Source: Pseudomonas tolaasii NCPPB 2192 (GTDB lineage: Bacteria; Pseudomonadota; Gammaproteobacteria; Pseudomonadales; Pseudomonadaceae). Taken from it: a stretch of 64,000 bases of DNA. The DNA lies in the NCBI RefSeq assembly GCF_002813445.1, contig NZ_PHHD01000001.1, positions 434,001 through 498,000 on the forward strand. Direction: 5' to 3'. Of the stretch, positions 1-9,546 are shown in pieces (position 1 is the first letter of the stretch; each line of letters begins with the position of its first letter). A program made the translations under genes and the position numbers. The notes below the pieces were generated by a model that saw only the letters and a program-made list of their open reading frames with translations, did no database searches and had not been told where the DNA came from.

Positions 1-666
1 AGCGCCCAACGCATCAAACCCGGCTGCGCGACCCAACCGATGTTTGGCGTGCAACCCGTGCTGCTGGATGAGCAAGGCAAGGTCCTGGAAGGCGCCGCCA
101 GCGGTGTGCTGGCGATCAAAGCCAGTTGGCCGGGGCAGATTCGCAGTGTGTATGGCGACCCGCAGCGCATGATCGACACCTACTTCAAACCCTACCCCGG
201 CTATTACTTCACCGGCGACGGCGCGCGCCGCGACGAGGATGGCGACTACTGGATCACCGGGCGCATTGATGACGTGATCAACGTGTCCGGCCACCGCATC
301 GGCACCGCCGAGGTGGAAAGCGCGCTGGTGCTGCACGACCAAGTGGCCGAAGCCGCGGTGGTCGGCTACCCCCATGACGTCAAAGGCCAGGGCATCTACG
401 CGTTTGTCACGCCCATGAATGGCATCGAGCCCAGCGACGAGCTGAGAAAACATCTGCTGGAGCTGGTCAGCAAGGAAATCGGCAGCTTCGCCAAGCCGGA
501 ACTCATCCAGTGGGCACCGGCGCTGCCGAAAACCCGTTCGGGCAAGATCATGCGGCGGATTCTGCGCAAGATCGCCTGCAACGAACTGGACAGCCTCGGC
601 GACACCTCGACCCTGGCCGACCCGAGCGTGGTCGACGGGCTGATCGACAAACGCCTGAACCGTTAA
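1..666 (+). CDS. acs: Acetyl-CoA synthetase, C-terminal part (5' end outside window)
   Basis: AMP-forming acetate--CoA ligase, which activates acetate to acetyl-CoA through an acetyl-adenylate. The frame is open from base 1, so the gene starts upstream of the window. About 221 C-terminal residues are visible out of roughly 650 for the family. They include the hinge region (YYFTGDGARRDEDGDYWITG) and the C-terminal small domain ending in PKTRSGKIMRR. The lysine in that last motif is the catalytic lysine, reversibly acetylated in this family. The stop at 664-666 is followed by a GC-rich hairpin. Propionyl-CoA synthetase is a less likely alternative; the visible part matches Acs closely. Confidence 0.92.
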   Translation, partial: SAQRIKPGCATQPMFGVQPVLLDEQGKVLEGAASGVLAIKASWPGQIRSVYGDPQRMIDTYFKPYPGYYFTGDGARRDEDGDYWITGRIDDVINVSGHRIGTAEVESALVLHDQVAEAAVVGYPHDVKGQGIYAFVTPMNGIEPSDELRKHLLELVSKEIGSFAKPELIQWAPALPKTRSGKIMRRILRKIACNELDSLGDTSTLADPSVVDGLIDKRLNR

Positions 667-675
667 CCCCGAACG

Positions 676-699
676 CCCCCGGCCGGTTCGCGCCGGGGG
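676..699 (+). terminator. Hairpin after acs
   Basis: Perfect 8-bp stem (CCCCCGGC / GCCGGGGG) with an 8-nt loop, 10 nt after the acs stop. The T-tract is weak (ctttg about 8 nt later), so intrinsic termination is likely but not certain. Confidence 0.5.
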
Positions 700-778
700 C
701 GACCGCTTTGCGCGGATGTAGCCGGCGGCCCATAGCTGTTAAACTCCGCGCCCCCATTTACCCAGCAAGGCGCGCTCC

Positions 779-1795
779 ATGTCTCCCTTGAATCAGGCGC
801 TGCGCGCCGCCCTCAATTACCGCCAGGACCTGATCAACGAACTGCACGCCCAGGGCACCGACTGCTACCGGCTGTTCCACGGCAGCCAGGAAGGCGCCGG
901 CGGCCTGACCATCGACCGCTACGGCCCGCAATTGCTGGTGCAGAGCTTTCACCAGTCGCTGCAAACCGCTGACTTGCTCGAGCTGCATGAGCTGATCAAC
1001 CAGTTCATGGGCCTGGAATTGCTGCTGGTCTACAACGACCGCTCCCGTGGCAACTCGCGCATCGACCGTGAAGACACGGTGTACCGCGCCGAGCCTGCGG
1101 CACTGGAAGACCTGGTCGGCCACGAATGGGGCCTCAATTACCGAGTGCGCGGGCGCCACGCCGGGCAAGACCCGCTGCTGTTCCTGGACCTGCGCAACAC
1201 CCGCGGCTGGGTCAAGGACCACAGCGCCGGCAAAAGCGTGCTGAACCTGTTCGCCTACACCTGTGGCGTAGGCTTGAGCGCGGCGGCCGGTGGCGCGCGT
1301 GAGGTGTGCAACCTGGACTTTGCCGAAGGCAACCTGGCGGTGGGTCGCGAAAACGGCCTGTTGAACCCGCAACTGCCGGCAATGGCGTTCGTGCAGTCCG
1401 ACTATTTCCCGGCGATTCGCCAACTGGCGGGCCTGCCGATCACCCAGCGCCGCGGTCAGAAACTGCCGAGGTACCCCCGCCTTGAACCGCGTCAATATGA
1501 CCTGGTGTTGCTCGATCCGCCGGCCTGGGCCAAGAGCGCATTCGGCACCGTCGACCTGCTGCGTGATTACCAGAGTCTGCTCAAGCCCGCCTTGCTGGCC
1601 ACCGCCGACAATGGCGTGCTGATCTGCTGCAACAACCTGGCAAAAGTCAGCATGGATGACTGGCGGGAACAGGTGCTGCGCTGCGCCGAAAAGGCCGGGC
1701 GACCGGTACGCGAGTGGCAAGTCATGAAGCCAGGGGCGGACTTTCCGTCACAGGATCAGCAGCCGCCGTTGAAGACCCTTATCCTGCAACTGTAA
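779..1795 (+). CDS. Class I SAM-dependent methyltransferase (RlmI/RlmK-like)
   Basis: Protein of 338 residues with a Rossmann methyltransferase core. Motif I is seen as LNLFAYTCGVGLSAAAGG (about residues 155-172), and the motif IV region reads YDLVLLDPPAWAKSAFG (about 240-256). The family (Methyltransf_SAM, as in RlmI and the C-terminal half of RlmL) mostly makes m5C or m7G in 23S rRNA, so an rRNA target is the best guess. The exact base cannot be told from sequence. No N-terminal PUA domain like that of RlmI is evident. The ATG start fits the predicted protein start; the gene stands between acs and the DUF748 gene on the same strand. Confidence 0.8.
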   Translation: MSPLNQALRAALNYRQDLINELHAQGTDCYRLFHGSQEGAGGLTIDRYGPQLLVQSFHQSLQTADLLELHELINQFMGLELLLVYNDRSRGNSRIDREDTVYRAEPAALEDLVGHEWGLNYRVRGRHAGQDPLLFLDLRNTRGWVKDHSAGKSVLNLFAYTCGVGLSAAAGGAREVCNLDFAEGNLAVGRENGLLNPQLPAMAFVQSDYFPAIRQLAGLPITQRRGQKLPRYPRLEPRQYDLVLLDPPAWAKSAFGTVDLLRDYQSLLKPALLATADNGVLICCNNLAKVSMDDWREQVLRCAEKAGRPVREWQVMKPGADFPSQDQQPPLKTLILQL

Positions 1796-1870
1796 GACTT
1801 GTCTCGAAAGGCCGGGTTCTTCGGAACCGAAAACCCGTGCCATACTCCAAGGCACTCTCGTTTGACATAG

Positions 1871-4819
1871 ATGGCGTCACCCATGCCCAAAGGATTGATT
1901 CGCGCCATCGGCGCCTTGTTGACTGCGCTTGCCCTGTACAGCTTGCTGGGCTTTTTGATTTTGCCCGGCATTGCCCTTCGTATTGCCAACCAGCAACTGG
2001 CCAATTACGCCACGACGCCCGCGCGTATCGAGCGCATCGAGCTCAACCCCTTCAGCCTGGAACTGACGTTGTGGGGCTTGAAGATCGGCGAACCGGGCAA
2101 GGAACAAGTGGGTTTCGAACGCCTTTACGCCAACCTGCAAATCGACAGCCTGTGGACCCGCGCCCTGCACCTGGCCGACGTGCAACTGGATCAGCCCAAG
2201 ACCGAAGTGCTGTTCGACAAATCCGGCCAGTTGAACTTGGCGCAGTTGTTCAAGCTGCCACCGAGCGAGCCGACTCCGACCGATCCGGACGCCAAACCCT
2301 TCCCGCTGCGCATCGACAGCATCAAGCTGGCCGGCGGTTATGTGCACTTCCAGGACCTGCGCCCCAGCGAGCCGATCGAATTTCTCTACGACAAACTCGA
2401 CTTCGAGCTGAAAAACCTCAGCACCTTGCCCGAAGACAACGCCGACATGACCCTGGTGGCGGCTGGTCCCGAGGGCGGGCAGATTGACTGGAAAGGCAAT
2501 TTCAGCCTGGTGCCGATCACCTCAGAAGGCACATTGAAAGTCACCGACGGCAAGATGAAAGCCTGGTGGCCTTACGTGCGTGACGCGGTGCCGCTGGTGC
2601 TTGAGAACGGCGTGCTGAACTTCAGCACCGATTACAAATTCAGCCTGGCCAAAGAAACCGAGCTGAACCTGACTAACACTGCCGCCAGCATCGCGCCATT
2701 TGCCATCAAGGCACCGGACGGCCGCCCGCTGGTGCGCCTCGAACGCTTGGACGTGAGTGACACCACGGTGGACCTGGCCAAGCAGCAAGTGGTTGTCGGC
2801 AAAATTCGCAGCAACAAACTGGAAACCTGGGCCGCCCGCGAAGCCGATGGCCAACTGGATTGGCAGAAACTGTTCGCCAGCCAACCGAGCAAACCCGCCA
2901 AGAAGCCAGAGCCGGTAACAGCCCCTGCCACCGCCGACTCGCCCAAGGCAGAACCTGCCGCGCCGAGCAAACCCTGGCAGGTGCTGCTCAAGGATGTGCA
3001 ACTGCGCAACTATCAAGTGCACTTGGCAGACCGTCAGGTCAAACCCGAGGTTGCACTGGAACTCGGCCCGCTGAATGTGGATGTACAGAATTTCGACAGC
3101 CTCAACGGCAGCCCCTTTAACCTGAAGGTCGATAGCGGCCTGGGCAAACAGGGCAAGATCCAGGCGACCGGCGAGGTCAACCTCAACCCGGTCAGCGCCA
3201 AGCTGAAAGTGAACACCCAGGACATTGACCTGCGAGTCGCTCAGGCCTACATCAGCCCGTTTATTCGCCTGGAACTGCGCAGCGGCATGCTCGGCAGCAA
3301 CCTGGACGTGAACCTGAAAAGCACCGAGCCCCTGGCGCTTCAAGTCACCGGCCGGGCGCAGGTTGACCAGTTGCACACACTGGACACCCTCAAGACCCGC
3401 GACTTCGTGAAATGGCAGCGCTTGGTACTCGAAGGCGTGAATTACCAACACGGCGACAGCCTGTCGATCGACAAGGTGAACCTGCTGCAGCCGTATGCGC
3501 GCTTCATGATCAATGATGACCGCACCACCAACGTCGATGACCTGTTGATTCCACAACCGGCCGACACCGGCGCCAAGTCCGCAGCCGCCAAGCCGGCCGC
3601 CGGCAAAGACAAGCCGCTGGGCATTCATATTGGCCAGATTGCAATCAACGACGGCTCGGCCAACTTTGCCGACTTCAGCCTCACGCCCAACTTCGCCACG
3701 GCGATTCAACAGCTCAACGGGCAGATCGGCACCATCGACAGCCGCCAGGCCAAACCGGCCAGCGTCGACATCAAGGGCAAGGTGGACCGCTATGCGCCGG
3801 TGACCATCAAAGGCAGTGTCAATCCATTCGATCCGATGGCGGCCCTGGATATCGCCACCAGCTTCAAACGCGTAGAACTGACCACGCTGACGCCGTATTC
3901 CGGCAAGTTTGCCGGTTTCCGTATCCGCAAAGGCCGTCTGAACCTCGACTTGCACTATGTGATCACCAAAGGTCAGTTGAAGGCTGAAAACAAAGTGGTG
4001 GTCGAACAGCTGCAACTGGGTGAGAAGGTCGACAGCGCCGACGCCGTGGACCTGCCGATTCGCCTGGCGATTGCGTTGCTCAAGGACACTGACGGCAAAA
4101 TCTCCATCGAACTGCCGGTGTCCGGCGACCTCAACAACCCGCAATTCAGCGTGATGCCGATTGTGTGGCAGACCCTGCGTAACCTGGTGGTGCGCGCGGC
4201 GACGGCGCCGTTCAAGTTCATTGGTGGGTTGATTACCGGGGGCGGCTCGGAGGATTTGGGTAACGTTTCCTTCGCTGCCGGCTCCAGCGAGCTGAGCAAA
4301 GACGCCGAGGGCGCGCTCAACACACTGGCCAAGGCGCTGAAAGAACGCCCTACCCTGCGCCTGGAAATTGAAGGTACAGCGGCGGCCAGCAGCGACGGCC
4401 CGTTCATCGCGGCAGAACGCCTGGAACGTGAATACCAGTACAACTACTACAAGATTCTTCAGCGCCGCGGCGACAAGGTTCCAGCCCAGGCTTCATTGCT
4501 GGTGGTTCCCGAAAAGGAAAAGGCGCCTTTGCTCGAAGGCATCTATCGCACCCGCTTGAAACAACAGCCGCCGGCGGAATGGAAAGACTTGAGCAGCGAC
4601 GACCGCACAGCCAAGCTGCGTGATGGTTTGATCAAGTTTTGGGGGGCCAGCGACGTCTTGCTGCGCCAGTTGGGCCAGGACCGTGCCAGCGCGATCAAGG
4701 ACTACCTGGTGGATAAAGGGCAGCTGGAAGACGACCGGGTGTATTTCATTGATGCCAACCTGGGGCAGGCGGAGAAAGATGGTCGAGTGGTGACACCGAT
4801 GCATCTGGATGCCGAGTAA
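1871..4819 (+). CDS. DUF748 / AsmA-like large envelope protein
   Basis: Protein of 982 residues. An N-terminal hydrophobic segment (about residues 12-37, AIGALLTALALYSLLGFLIL) should anchor it in the inner membrane. A very long periplasmic region made of beta-rich repeats follows, typical of DUF748 and related AsmA/TamB-like proteins. Two low-complexity Ala/Pro/Lys linkers lie near residues 340-365 and 565-585. The C-terminal part (about 800-980) includes VSFAAGSSELSKDAEGALNTLAKALK, which resembles an OmpA-like segment. Relatives are thought to act in lipid transport or outer-membrane integrity; the role here is inferred. No strong ribosome binding site precedes 1871; a second in-frame ATG is at 1883. 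Confidence 0.8.
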   Translation: MASPMPKGLIRAIGALLTALALYSLLGFLILPGIALRIANQQLANYATTPARIERIELNPFSLELTLWGLKIGEPGKEQVGFERLYANLQIDSLWTRALHLADVQLDQPKTEVLFDKSGQLNLAQLFKLPPSEPTPTDPDAKPFPLRIDSIKLAGGYVHFQDLRPSEPIEFLYDKLDFELKNLSTLPEDNADMTLVAAGPEGGQIDWKGNFSLVPITSEGTLKVTDGKMKAWWPYVRDAVPLVLENGVLNFSTDYKFSLAKETELNLTNTAASIAPFAIKAPDGRPLVRLERLDVSDTTVDLAKQQVVVGKIRSNKLETWAAREADGQLDWQKLFASQPSKPAKKPEPVTAPATADSPKAEPAAPSKPWQVLLKDVQLRNYQVHLADRQVKPEVALELGPLNVDVQNFDSLNGSPFNLKVDSGLGKQGKIQATGEVNLNPVSAKLKVNTQDIDLRVAQAYISPFIRLELRSGMLGSNLDVNLKSTEPLALQVTGRAQVDQLHTLDTLKTRDFVKWQRLVLEGVNYQHGDSLSIDKVNLLQPYARFMINDDRTTNVDDLLIPQPADTGAKSAAAKPAAGKDKPLGIHIGQIAINDGSANFADFSLTPNFATAIQQLNGQIGTIDSRQAKPASVDIKGKVDRYAPVTIKGSVNPFDPMAALDIATSFKRVELTTLTPYSGKFAGFRIRKGRLNLDLHYVITKGQLKAENKVVVEQLQLGEKVDSADAVDLPIRLAIALLKDTDGKISIELPVSGDLNNPQFSVMPIVWQTLRNLVVRAATAPFKFIGGLITGGGSEDLGNVSFAAGSSELSKDAEGALNTLAKALKERPTLRLEIEGTAAASSDGPFIAAERLEREYQYNYYKILQRRGDKVPAQASLLVVPEKEKAPLLEGIYRTRLKQQPPAEWKDLSSDDRTAKLRDGLIKFWGASDVLLRQLGQDRASAIKDYLVDKGQLEDDRVYFIDANLGQAEKDGRVVTPMHLDAE

Positions 4820-4888
4820 CTACTCAGCCACAGCGCTCCCACAAGAGTCTTTGTTGATCTGACGAATATGTTCCAGCCCACAATAGAA

Positions 4889-4916
4889 CAGGCCCCGACA
4901 CAAGTGCCGGGGCCTG
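4889..4916. terminator. Hairpin between convergent DUF748 and BON genes
   Basis: Perfect 9-bp stem (CAGGCCCCG / CGGGGCCTG) with a 10-nt loop, between two convergent genes. Read on the - strand the stem is followed by ttctatt, so it best serves the BON gene, but it could act in both directions. Confidence 0.6.
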
Positions 4917-5023
4917 TAATGACCACATCCGTGTGGTCGGTCGCATGAACTCCAGAGGTGCATCGGGTGGATATCTGACTCACCCTGAGCCGCCGCCGTC
5001 TCGTTCAGACGAATTGTTCAGCG

Positions 5024-5644
5024 TTACTCTGCTTTCAGGCCATCGGCCGATACAGCTTTAACGCCTTTGATTTTCTTGGCGATGTTTACTGCGGTTGTCT
5101 TCTGTGCTTCGGTCACTGCAGCAGTCGATGACAGGGAAACCACGCCTTTATTGGTTTCAACTTTAATGTCGGTACCCGGAATGCCTTTCTCGGTCACCAG
5201 GTCAGCTTTCACTTTGGTAGTGATCCAGGTGTCAGAGGTGGTTTCTTTGGCACCGGCGGCTGCACTTTTGGTTTTGTCGACGTTGTCTGCCTTGGTAGCG
5301 CCGCCGGCCAGCAGGCCGTCAGCCGAAACAGCGGTTACGCCTTTGATTTTCTTGGTGATCGCTACAGCAGTGGCTTTCTGCGAATCGGAGATAGCGACTG
5401 TCGAGGACAGGGAAACCACACCTTTGTTGGTTTCAACCTTGATGTCCGAACCAGGAATGCCCTTCTCGGTCAGCAGGTCGGATTTAACCTTGGTGGTGAT
5501 CCAGGTATCCGAGACGCTTTCTTTAGCCTTGGTAGCTTCACCTGCCGCCAACGTCATAGGGGCTTGGGAAGTCTGAGCAAAGGCTACGTTAGCACCCATG
5601 GCCAGAGTCAGAGCGGTAGCAGTAGCGAGAGCGAACTTCTTCAT
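5024..5644 (-). CDS. Secreted protein with two BON domains (OsmY-like)
   Basis: Protein of 206 residues. A clear signal peptide (MKKFALATATALTLAMGANVAFA, cleaved before QTSQ) sends it to the periplasm. Two BON domains follow, about residues 43-112 and 136-205, joined by an Ala/Lys/Asp-rich linker. They are close to identical copies: each has SDTWITTKVK, TEKGIPG, KVETNKGVVSLSS, KKIKGV and AVSADGL. BON domains bind phospholipid or envelope surfaces, and OsmY-type proteins respond to osmotic or envelope stress; that role is inferred here. A good ribosome site (CAGGAG) lies 8 nt before the ATG. The upstream 245 bp before the pnp terminator are AT-rich and should hold the promoter. Confidence 0.85.
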   Translation of the reverse strand: MKKFALATATALTLAMGANVAFAQTSQAPMTLAAGEATKAKESVSDTWITTKVKSDLLTEKGIPGSDIKVETNKGVVSLSSTVAISDSQKATAVAITKKIKGVTAVSADGLLAGGATKADNVDKTKSAAAGAKETTSDTWITTKVKADLVTEKGIPGTDIKVETNKGVVSLSSTAAVTEAQKTTAVNIAKKIKGVKAVSADGLKAE

Positions 5645-5889
5645 ACGAGTAACTCCTGTTTTATAAAAAGTCTGCGGCGTGTGGAGCTTGATGCTGCAGC
5701 GTTAACAGGGTTATTGCAGGCAGTGTGCCAAGTCTTGCTCGCAAATTTAATCCTTATAAAACAACAAGTTATGAAAACCGACAATTTTCGGAATCGTGCA
5801 AGTTGCATGAACGCTATCGTGCCTGCATGCAAGTTGCGGCTTTTGACTTTAATTAAACGCATGATTTTTCGGCACTTTCCGGCGCTCAT

Positions 5890-5918
5890 AAAAAAGGACT
5901 CCGAAGAGTCCTTTTTTT
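5890..5918 (-). terminator. Rho-independent terminator of pnp
   Basis: GGACTC / GAGTCC stem with a CGAA loop, flanked by A6 on one side and T7 on the other, 20 nt after the pnp stop. It is symmetric, so it can stop transcripts from both sides. Confidence 0.9.
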
Positions 5919-5938
5919 CAGCTTGAAGCGCGGGGTAA

Positions 5939-8044
5939 TTAAACGCCCGAAGCCTTGGCTGCTGCTACGTCCTTGATGGACAGCTTGATACGGCCGCGGT
6001 TGTCCACGTCCAGTACCAGCACTTCCACTTCCTGGCCTTCTTTCAGAATGTCGGTCACTTTCTCAACGCGAGCGTCGCTCAGCATGGAGATGTGCACCAG
6101 ACCGTCTTTGCCCGGCAGGATGTTGACGAACGCGCCGAAGTCGACGATGCGCTCAACCTTACCAACGTAGATCTTGCCGATCTCGGCCTCAGCGGTGATA
6201 CCCAGAACGCGCTGACGAGCTGCTTCAGCCGCTTCCTTGGTTTCGCCGAAGATCTTGATCGAACCATCGTCTTCGATGTCGATCGAGGCCTTGGTCTCTT
6301 CGCAGATCGCACGGATGGTCGCGCCGCCTTTACCGATAACATCACGGATTTTGTCGGTGTCGATTTTCATCGCGATCATGGTCGGAGCATTTTCCGACAG
6401 TTCGGTACGGGACTGACCGATGATCTGGTTCATCTGACCGAGGATGTTCAGGCGCGCTTCCAGGGCTTGGCCCAGAGCGATTTCCATGATTTCTTCGGTG
6501 ATGCCCTTGATCTTGATGTCCATCTGCAGCGCGGTCACGCCTTTGGCGGTACCGGCTACCTTGAAGTCCATGTCGCCCAGGTGGTCTTCGTCACCCAGGA
6601 TGTCGGTCAGGATGGCGAACTTCTCGCCTTCTTTAACCAGACCCATGGCGATACCGGCAACCGGCGCCTTCATCGGCACACCGGCGTCCATCAGTGCCAG
6701 GGAAGCACCGCAAACGGAAGCCATGGAGCTGGAACCGTTGGACTCGGTGATTTCCGACACGACACGGATGGTGTACGGGAACACGTCAGCAGCAGGCAGC
6801 ATGGCCTGTACCGAACGACGGGCCAGACGGCCGTGACCGATTTCGCGGCGGCCAGCGCCACCCATACGACCACACTCGCCCACCGAGAACGGAGGGAAGT
6901 TGTAGTGCAGCATGAACGGGTCTTTTTTCTCGCCTTCCAGGGTGTCCAGCAGTTGTGCGTCACGGGCGGTGCCCAGGGTCGCGACGACCAGGGCCTGGGT
7001 TTCACCACGGGTGAACAGCGCCGAACCGTGAGTCTTCGGCAGAACGCCGACTTCGATGTTCAGAGGGCGCACGGTGCGGGTGTCGCGACCGTCGATACGT
7101 GGCTTGCCGTTAACGATGTTTTCGCGAACGGTGCGGTATTCGATTTCGCCGAAAGCCGCTTTGACGTCGCTGGAGGAAGGTTGGCCTTCTTCACCGGACA
7201 GCTTGGCCACAACCTGATCCTTCAGCTCGCCCAGGCGAGCGTAACGGTCGGCCTTGACGGTGATGGTGTAGGCGTCGGAGATGGCAGCGCCGAACTCGGA
7301 GCGGATTGCGCCCAGCAGTTCGGTCGCTTCAGCTTGCGGAGCCCAGGTCCAGGTTGGCTTGGCGGCTTCGGCAGCGAGTTCGGTGACAGCCTTGATAACA
7401 GCCTGGAACTCGTCGTGGGCGAACAGTACGGCGCCCAGCATCTGGTCTTCGGTCAGCTCTTTGGCTTCCGACTCAACCATCAATACGGCTTCCGAGGTAC
7501 CGGCAACGACCATGTCCAGGCTCGATGCTTTCAGTTGCTCGTAAGTCGGGTTCAGCAGGTAGCCGGTGCTTTCGTGGAACGCAACACGGGCAGCGCCGAT
7601 CGGGCCATCAAAAGGAATGCCGGAGATGGCCAGGGCAGCCGAGGTACCGATCATCGCAGCGATGTCCGGATCGGTCTTCTTGCTGGTGGAAACGACGGTG
7701 CAGACTACCTGCACTTCGTTCATGAAGCCTTCCGGGAACAGCGGACGGATCGGACGGTCGATCAGTCGGGAAGTCAGGGTTTCTTTCTCGGAAGGACGGC
7801 CTTCGCGCTTGAAGAAACCGCCAGGGATCTTACCGGCAGCGTAAGTCTTTTCCTGGTAGTGAACGGACAGAGGGAAGAAGCCTTTGCTCGGGTCAGCGGT
7901 CTTGGCGCCTACCACGGTCACCAGAACGGTAACGTCGTCGTCAACGGTGACCAGCACTGCGCCGGAGGCTTGACGGGCGATACGGCCTGTCTCGAGGGTA
8001 ACGGTCGACTGACCGAACTGGAATTTTTTGATAACCGGGTTCAC
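5939..8044 (-). CDS. pnp: Polyribonucleotide nucleotidyltransferase
   Basis: Phosphorolytic 3'-5' exoribonuclease and component of the RNA degradosome. Its 701 residues match the family length. Two RNase PH-like domains (about 12-225 and 315-550) flank a helical domain. The second core has GDEDHLGDMDFKVAGT and LQMDIKIKGI with catalytic aspartates. A KH domain (IGKGGATIRAI) and an S1 domain (GKVERIVDFGAFVNILPGKDGLVH) follow at the C-terminus. Translation starts at GTG (8042-8044) with TAGGA just upstream; no in-frame ATG fits the family start MNPVIKKFQFG better. It lies downstream of rpsO in the conserved order. The 196-nt spacer contains a short stem-loop (CAGTGGG / CCCGCTG on the - strand) where RNase III autoregulation acts in enterics. 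Confidence 0.97.
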   Translation of the reverse strand: MNPVIKKFQFGQSTVTLETGRIARQASGAVLVTVDDDVTVLVTVVGAKTADPSKGFFPLSVHYQEKTYAAGKIPGGFFKREGRPSEKETLTSRLIDRPIRPLFPEGFMNEVQVVCTVVSTSKKTDPDIAAMIGTSAALAISGIPFDGPIGAARVAFHESTGYLLNPTYEQLKASSLDMVVAGTSEAVLMVESEAKELTEDQMLGAVLFAHDEFQAVIKAVTELAAEAAKPTWTWAPQAEATELLGAIRSEFGAAISDAYTITVKADRYARLGELKDQVVAKLSGEEGQPSSSDVKAAFGEIEYRTVRENIVNGKPRIDGRDTRTVRPLNIEVGVLPKTHGSALFTRGETQALVVATLGTARDAQLLDTLEGEKKDPFMLHYNFPPFSVGECGRMGGAGRREIGHGRLARRSVQAMLPAADVFPYTIRVVSEITESNGSSSMASVCGASLALMDAGVPMKAPVAGIAMGLVKEGEKFAILTDILGDEDHLGDMDFKVAGTAKGVTALQMDIKIKGITEEIMEIALGQALEARLNILGQMNQIIGQSRTELSENAPTMIAMKIDTDKIRDVIGKGGATIRAICEETKASIDIEDDGSIKIFGETKEAAEAARQRVLGITAEAEIGKIYVGKVERIVDFGAFVNILPGKDGLVHISMLSDARVEKVTDILKEGQEVEVLVLDVDNRGRIKLSIKDVAAAKASGV

Positions 8045-8240
8045 GGTGTCCTACCTTCTTTGTGGCTCTTGGGGGAACTTGTCTTCTTTGCGAAATTCTT
8101 GGGCAATGCCGGGAATCGGCCCGACGCTCGTCCAGGGTAAAACGTGTATCCAGATAAAACTTGAGGCTGGGAGCCTGCCATGGGCCAGCGGGAATCCCAC
8201 TGACACACGGCAGACAACCAACCTCTAGCGCAATCGCTTA

Positions 8241-8510
8241 TTAGCGACGCAGACCCAGGCGACCGATCAGAGTCTGATAACGACCCAGATCCTTGCCTTT
8301 CAGGTAGTCCAGCAGCTTACGGCGCTGGTTTACCATGCGGATCAGACCACGACGGGAGTGGTGATCTTTACCGTTGGCCTTGAAGTGACCTTGCAGCTTG
8401 TTGATGTTGTGGGTCAGCAGTGCAACTTGCACTTCTGGCGAACCAGTGTCACCAACAGCTTGCTGATAGTCAGCAACGATTTGTGCTTTTTCTTGAACGT
8501 CGAGAGCCAT
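8241..8510 (-). CDS. rpsO: 30S ribosomal protein S15
   Basis: Protein of 89 residues, the standard length. It contains the conserved S15 signatures GDTGSPEVQVALLTHNI, KDHHSRRGLIRMV and RRKLLDYLK. S15 is a primary 16S rRNA binding protein of the 30S platform. A purine-rich ribosome site (AAAAAAGGA) precedes the ATG. The gene sits between truB and pnp as in other gammaproteobacteria. The 115-nt gap to truB probably carries its own promoter. Confidence 0.98.
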   Translation of the reverse strand: MALDVQEKAQIVADYQQAVGDTGSPEVQVALLTHNINKLQGHFKANGKDHHSRRGLIRMVNQRRKLLDYLKGKDLGRYQTLIGRLGLRR

Positions 8511-8625
8511 GAGGCAATCCTTTTTTCAGGAAACCACCCAAAGGGTGATCTCAACAGGCCAGGGACAAATCCCTGTATCTAAAAATGAGAAGTGACCGTG
8601 CCTGTTAACAGCCACCCTCGTTCGG

Positions 8626-9543
8626 TCATTCTGACCGAATCAGTCGACGCGGCGCGATGCGCCCGTCTTCGCTCACTTCACCGATCCCGATGAAGCGACC
8701 ATTATGATCCTGTACCCGCACCATGCCGAACTTCGGAGCGTCCGGGGCACGTACCGGCTGGCCGTTGAGCCAGTAGAACGCGCTGTGCTCCGAAAAATGC
8801 AGCAATGGCCAGTCGAGCAAACCGCTGTCCGATGGCATCAGGAAGCGATCAACCGCTTCATTGCCGCCTTCGGCGTGTACCGCTTCCAACTCTTCCAGCG
8901 TGACCGTCTGAGCCAGGGTGAAAGGTCCGGCTTGAGTACGTCGCAGTTCTGCAACGTATGCACCACAGCCCAGTTGCTCACCAATATCTTCCACCAGGGT
9001 ACGAATATAGGTGCCTTTGCTGCAGTCCACCGACAATCGCGCGGTGTCGCCCTCACTGGCGAGCAATTCAAGACGCGCAATAGTAACAGAACGCGCTTCA
9101 CGCTCCACTACTTCACCGGCACGCGCCAGCTTGTAAAGAGGCTGGCCATCACGCTTGAGCGCCGAGTACATCGGCGGTATCTGACTGATTTGCCCGCGAA
9201 AAGCGGGTAAAACGGCTTCGATATCAGCACGACCAACGGTCACGTCGCGAACCTGCAAAACGTCACCTTCGGCGTCAGCCGTGGTGGTGGTCTTGCCCAG
9301 CTGCATGAGGGTTTCGTAACCCTTGTCGGAATCGAGCAGGTATTGCGAGAACTTGGTGGCCTCGCCAAAGCACAACGGCAACACGCCGGTGGCCAGGGGG
9401 TCGAGGCTGCCGGTGTGCCCTGCCTTCTCGGCATTGAGCAGCCAGCGGACCTTCTGCAACGCGGCATTGGAGGTAAAACCAATGGGCTTGTCGAGCAGAA
9501 TGATGCCGCTGACATTGCGACGGATACGTTTGACCTGAGCCAC
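8626..9543 (-). CDS. truB: tRNA pseudouridine(55) synthase
   Basis: Protein of 305 residues that makes pseudouridine 55 in the T-loop of nearly all tRNAs. It has the catalytic motif GHTGSLDPLATGVLPLC (the Asp is the nucleophile), near residue 47. Other TruB blocks are GYETLMQLGKTTTTADAEGD, SALKRDGQPLYKLARAG and the RNA-binding C-terminus. It begins 3 nt after the rbfA stop, so the two genes are tightly linked in the nusA-infB operon. Confidence 0.97.
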   Translation of the reverse strand: MAQVKRIRRNVSGIILLDKPIGFTSNAALQKVRWLLNAEKAGHTGSLDPLATGVLPLCFGEATKFSQYLLDSDKGYETLMQLGKTTTTADAEGDVLQVRDVTVGRADIEAVLPAFRGQISQIPPMYSALKRDGQPLYKLARAGEVVEREARSVTIARLELLASEGDTARLSVDCSKGTYIRTLVEDIGEQLGCGAYVAELRRTQAGPFTLAQTVTLEELEAVHAEGGNEAVDRFLMPSDSGLLDWPLLHFSEHSAFYWLNGQPVRAPDAPKFGMVRVQDHNGRFIGIGEVSEDGRIAPRRLIRSE

Positions 9544-9546
9544 CGC

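Noticed and set aside
6092..8140. Long open frame (682 codons) opposite pnp
   Set aside because: It is a codon-bias shadow of a conserved gene on the other strand; the same holds for the long frames opposite infB, nusA, carB, ftsH and dnaK.
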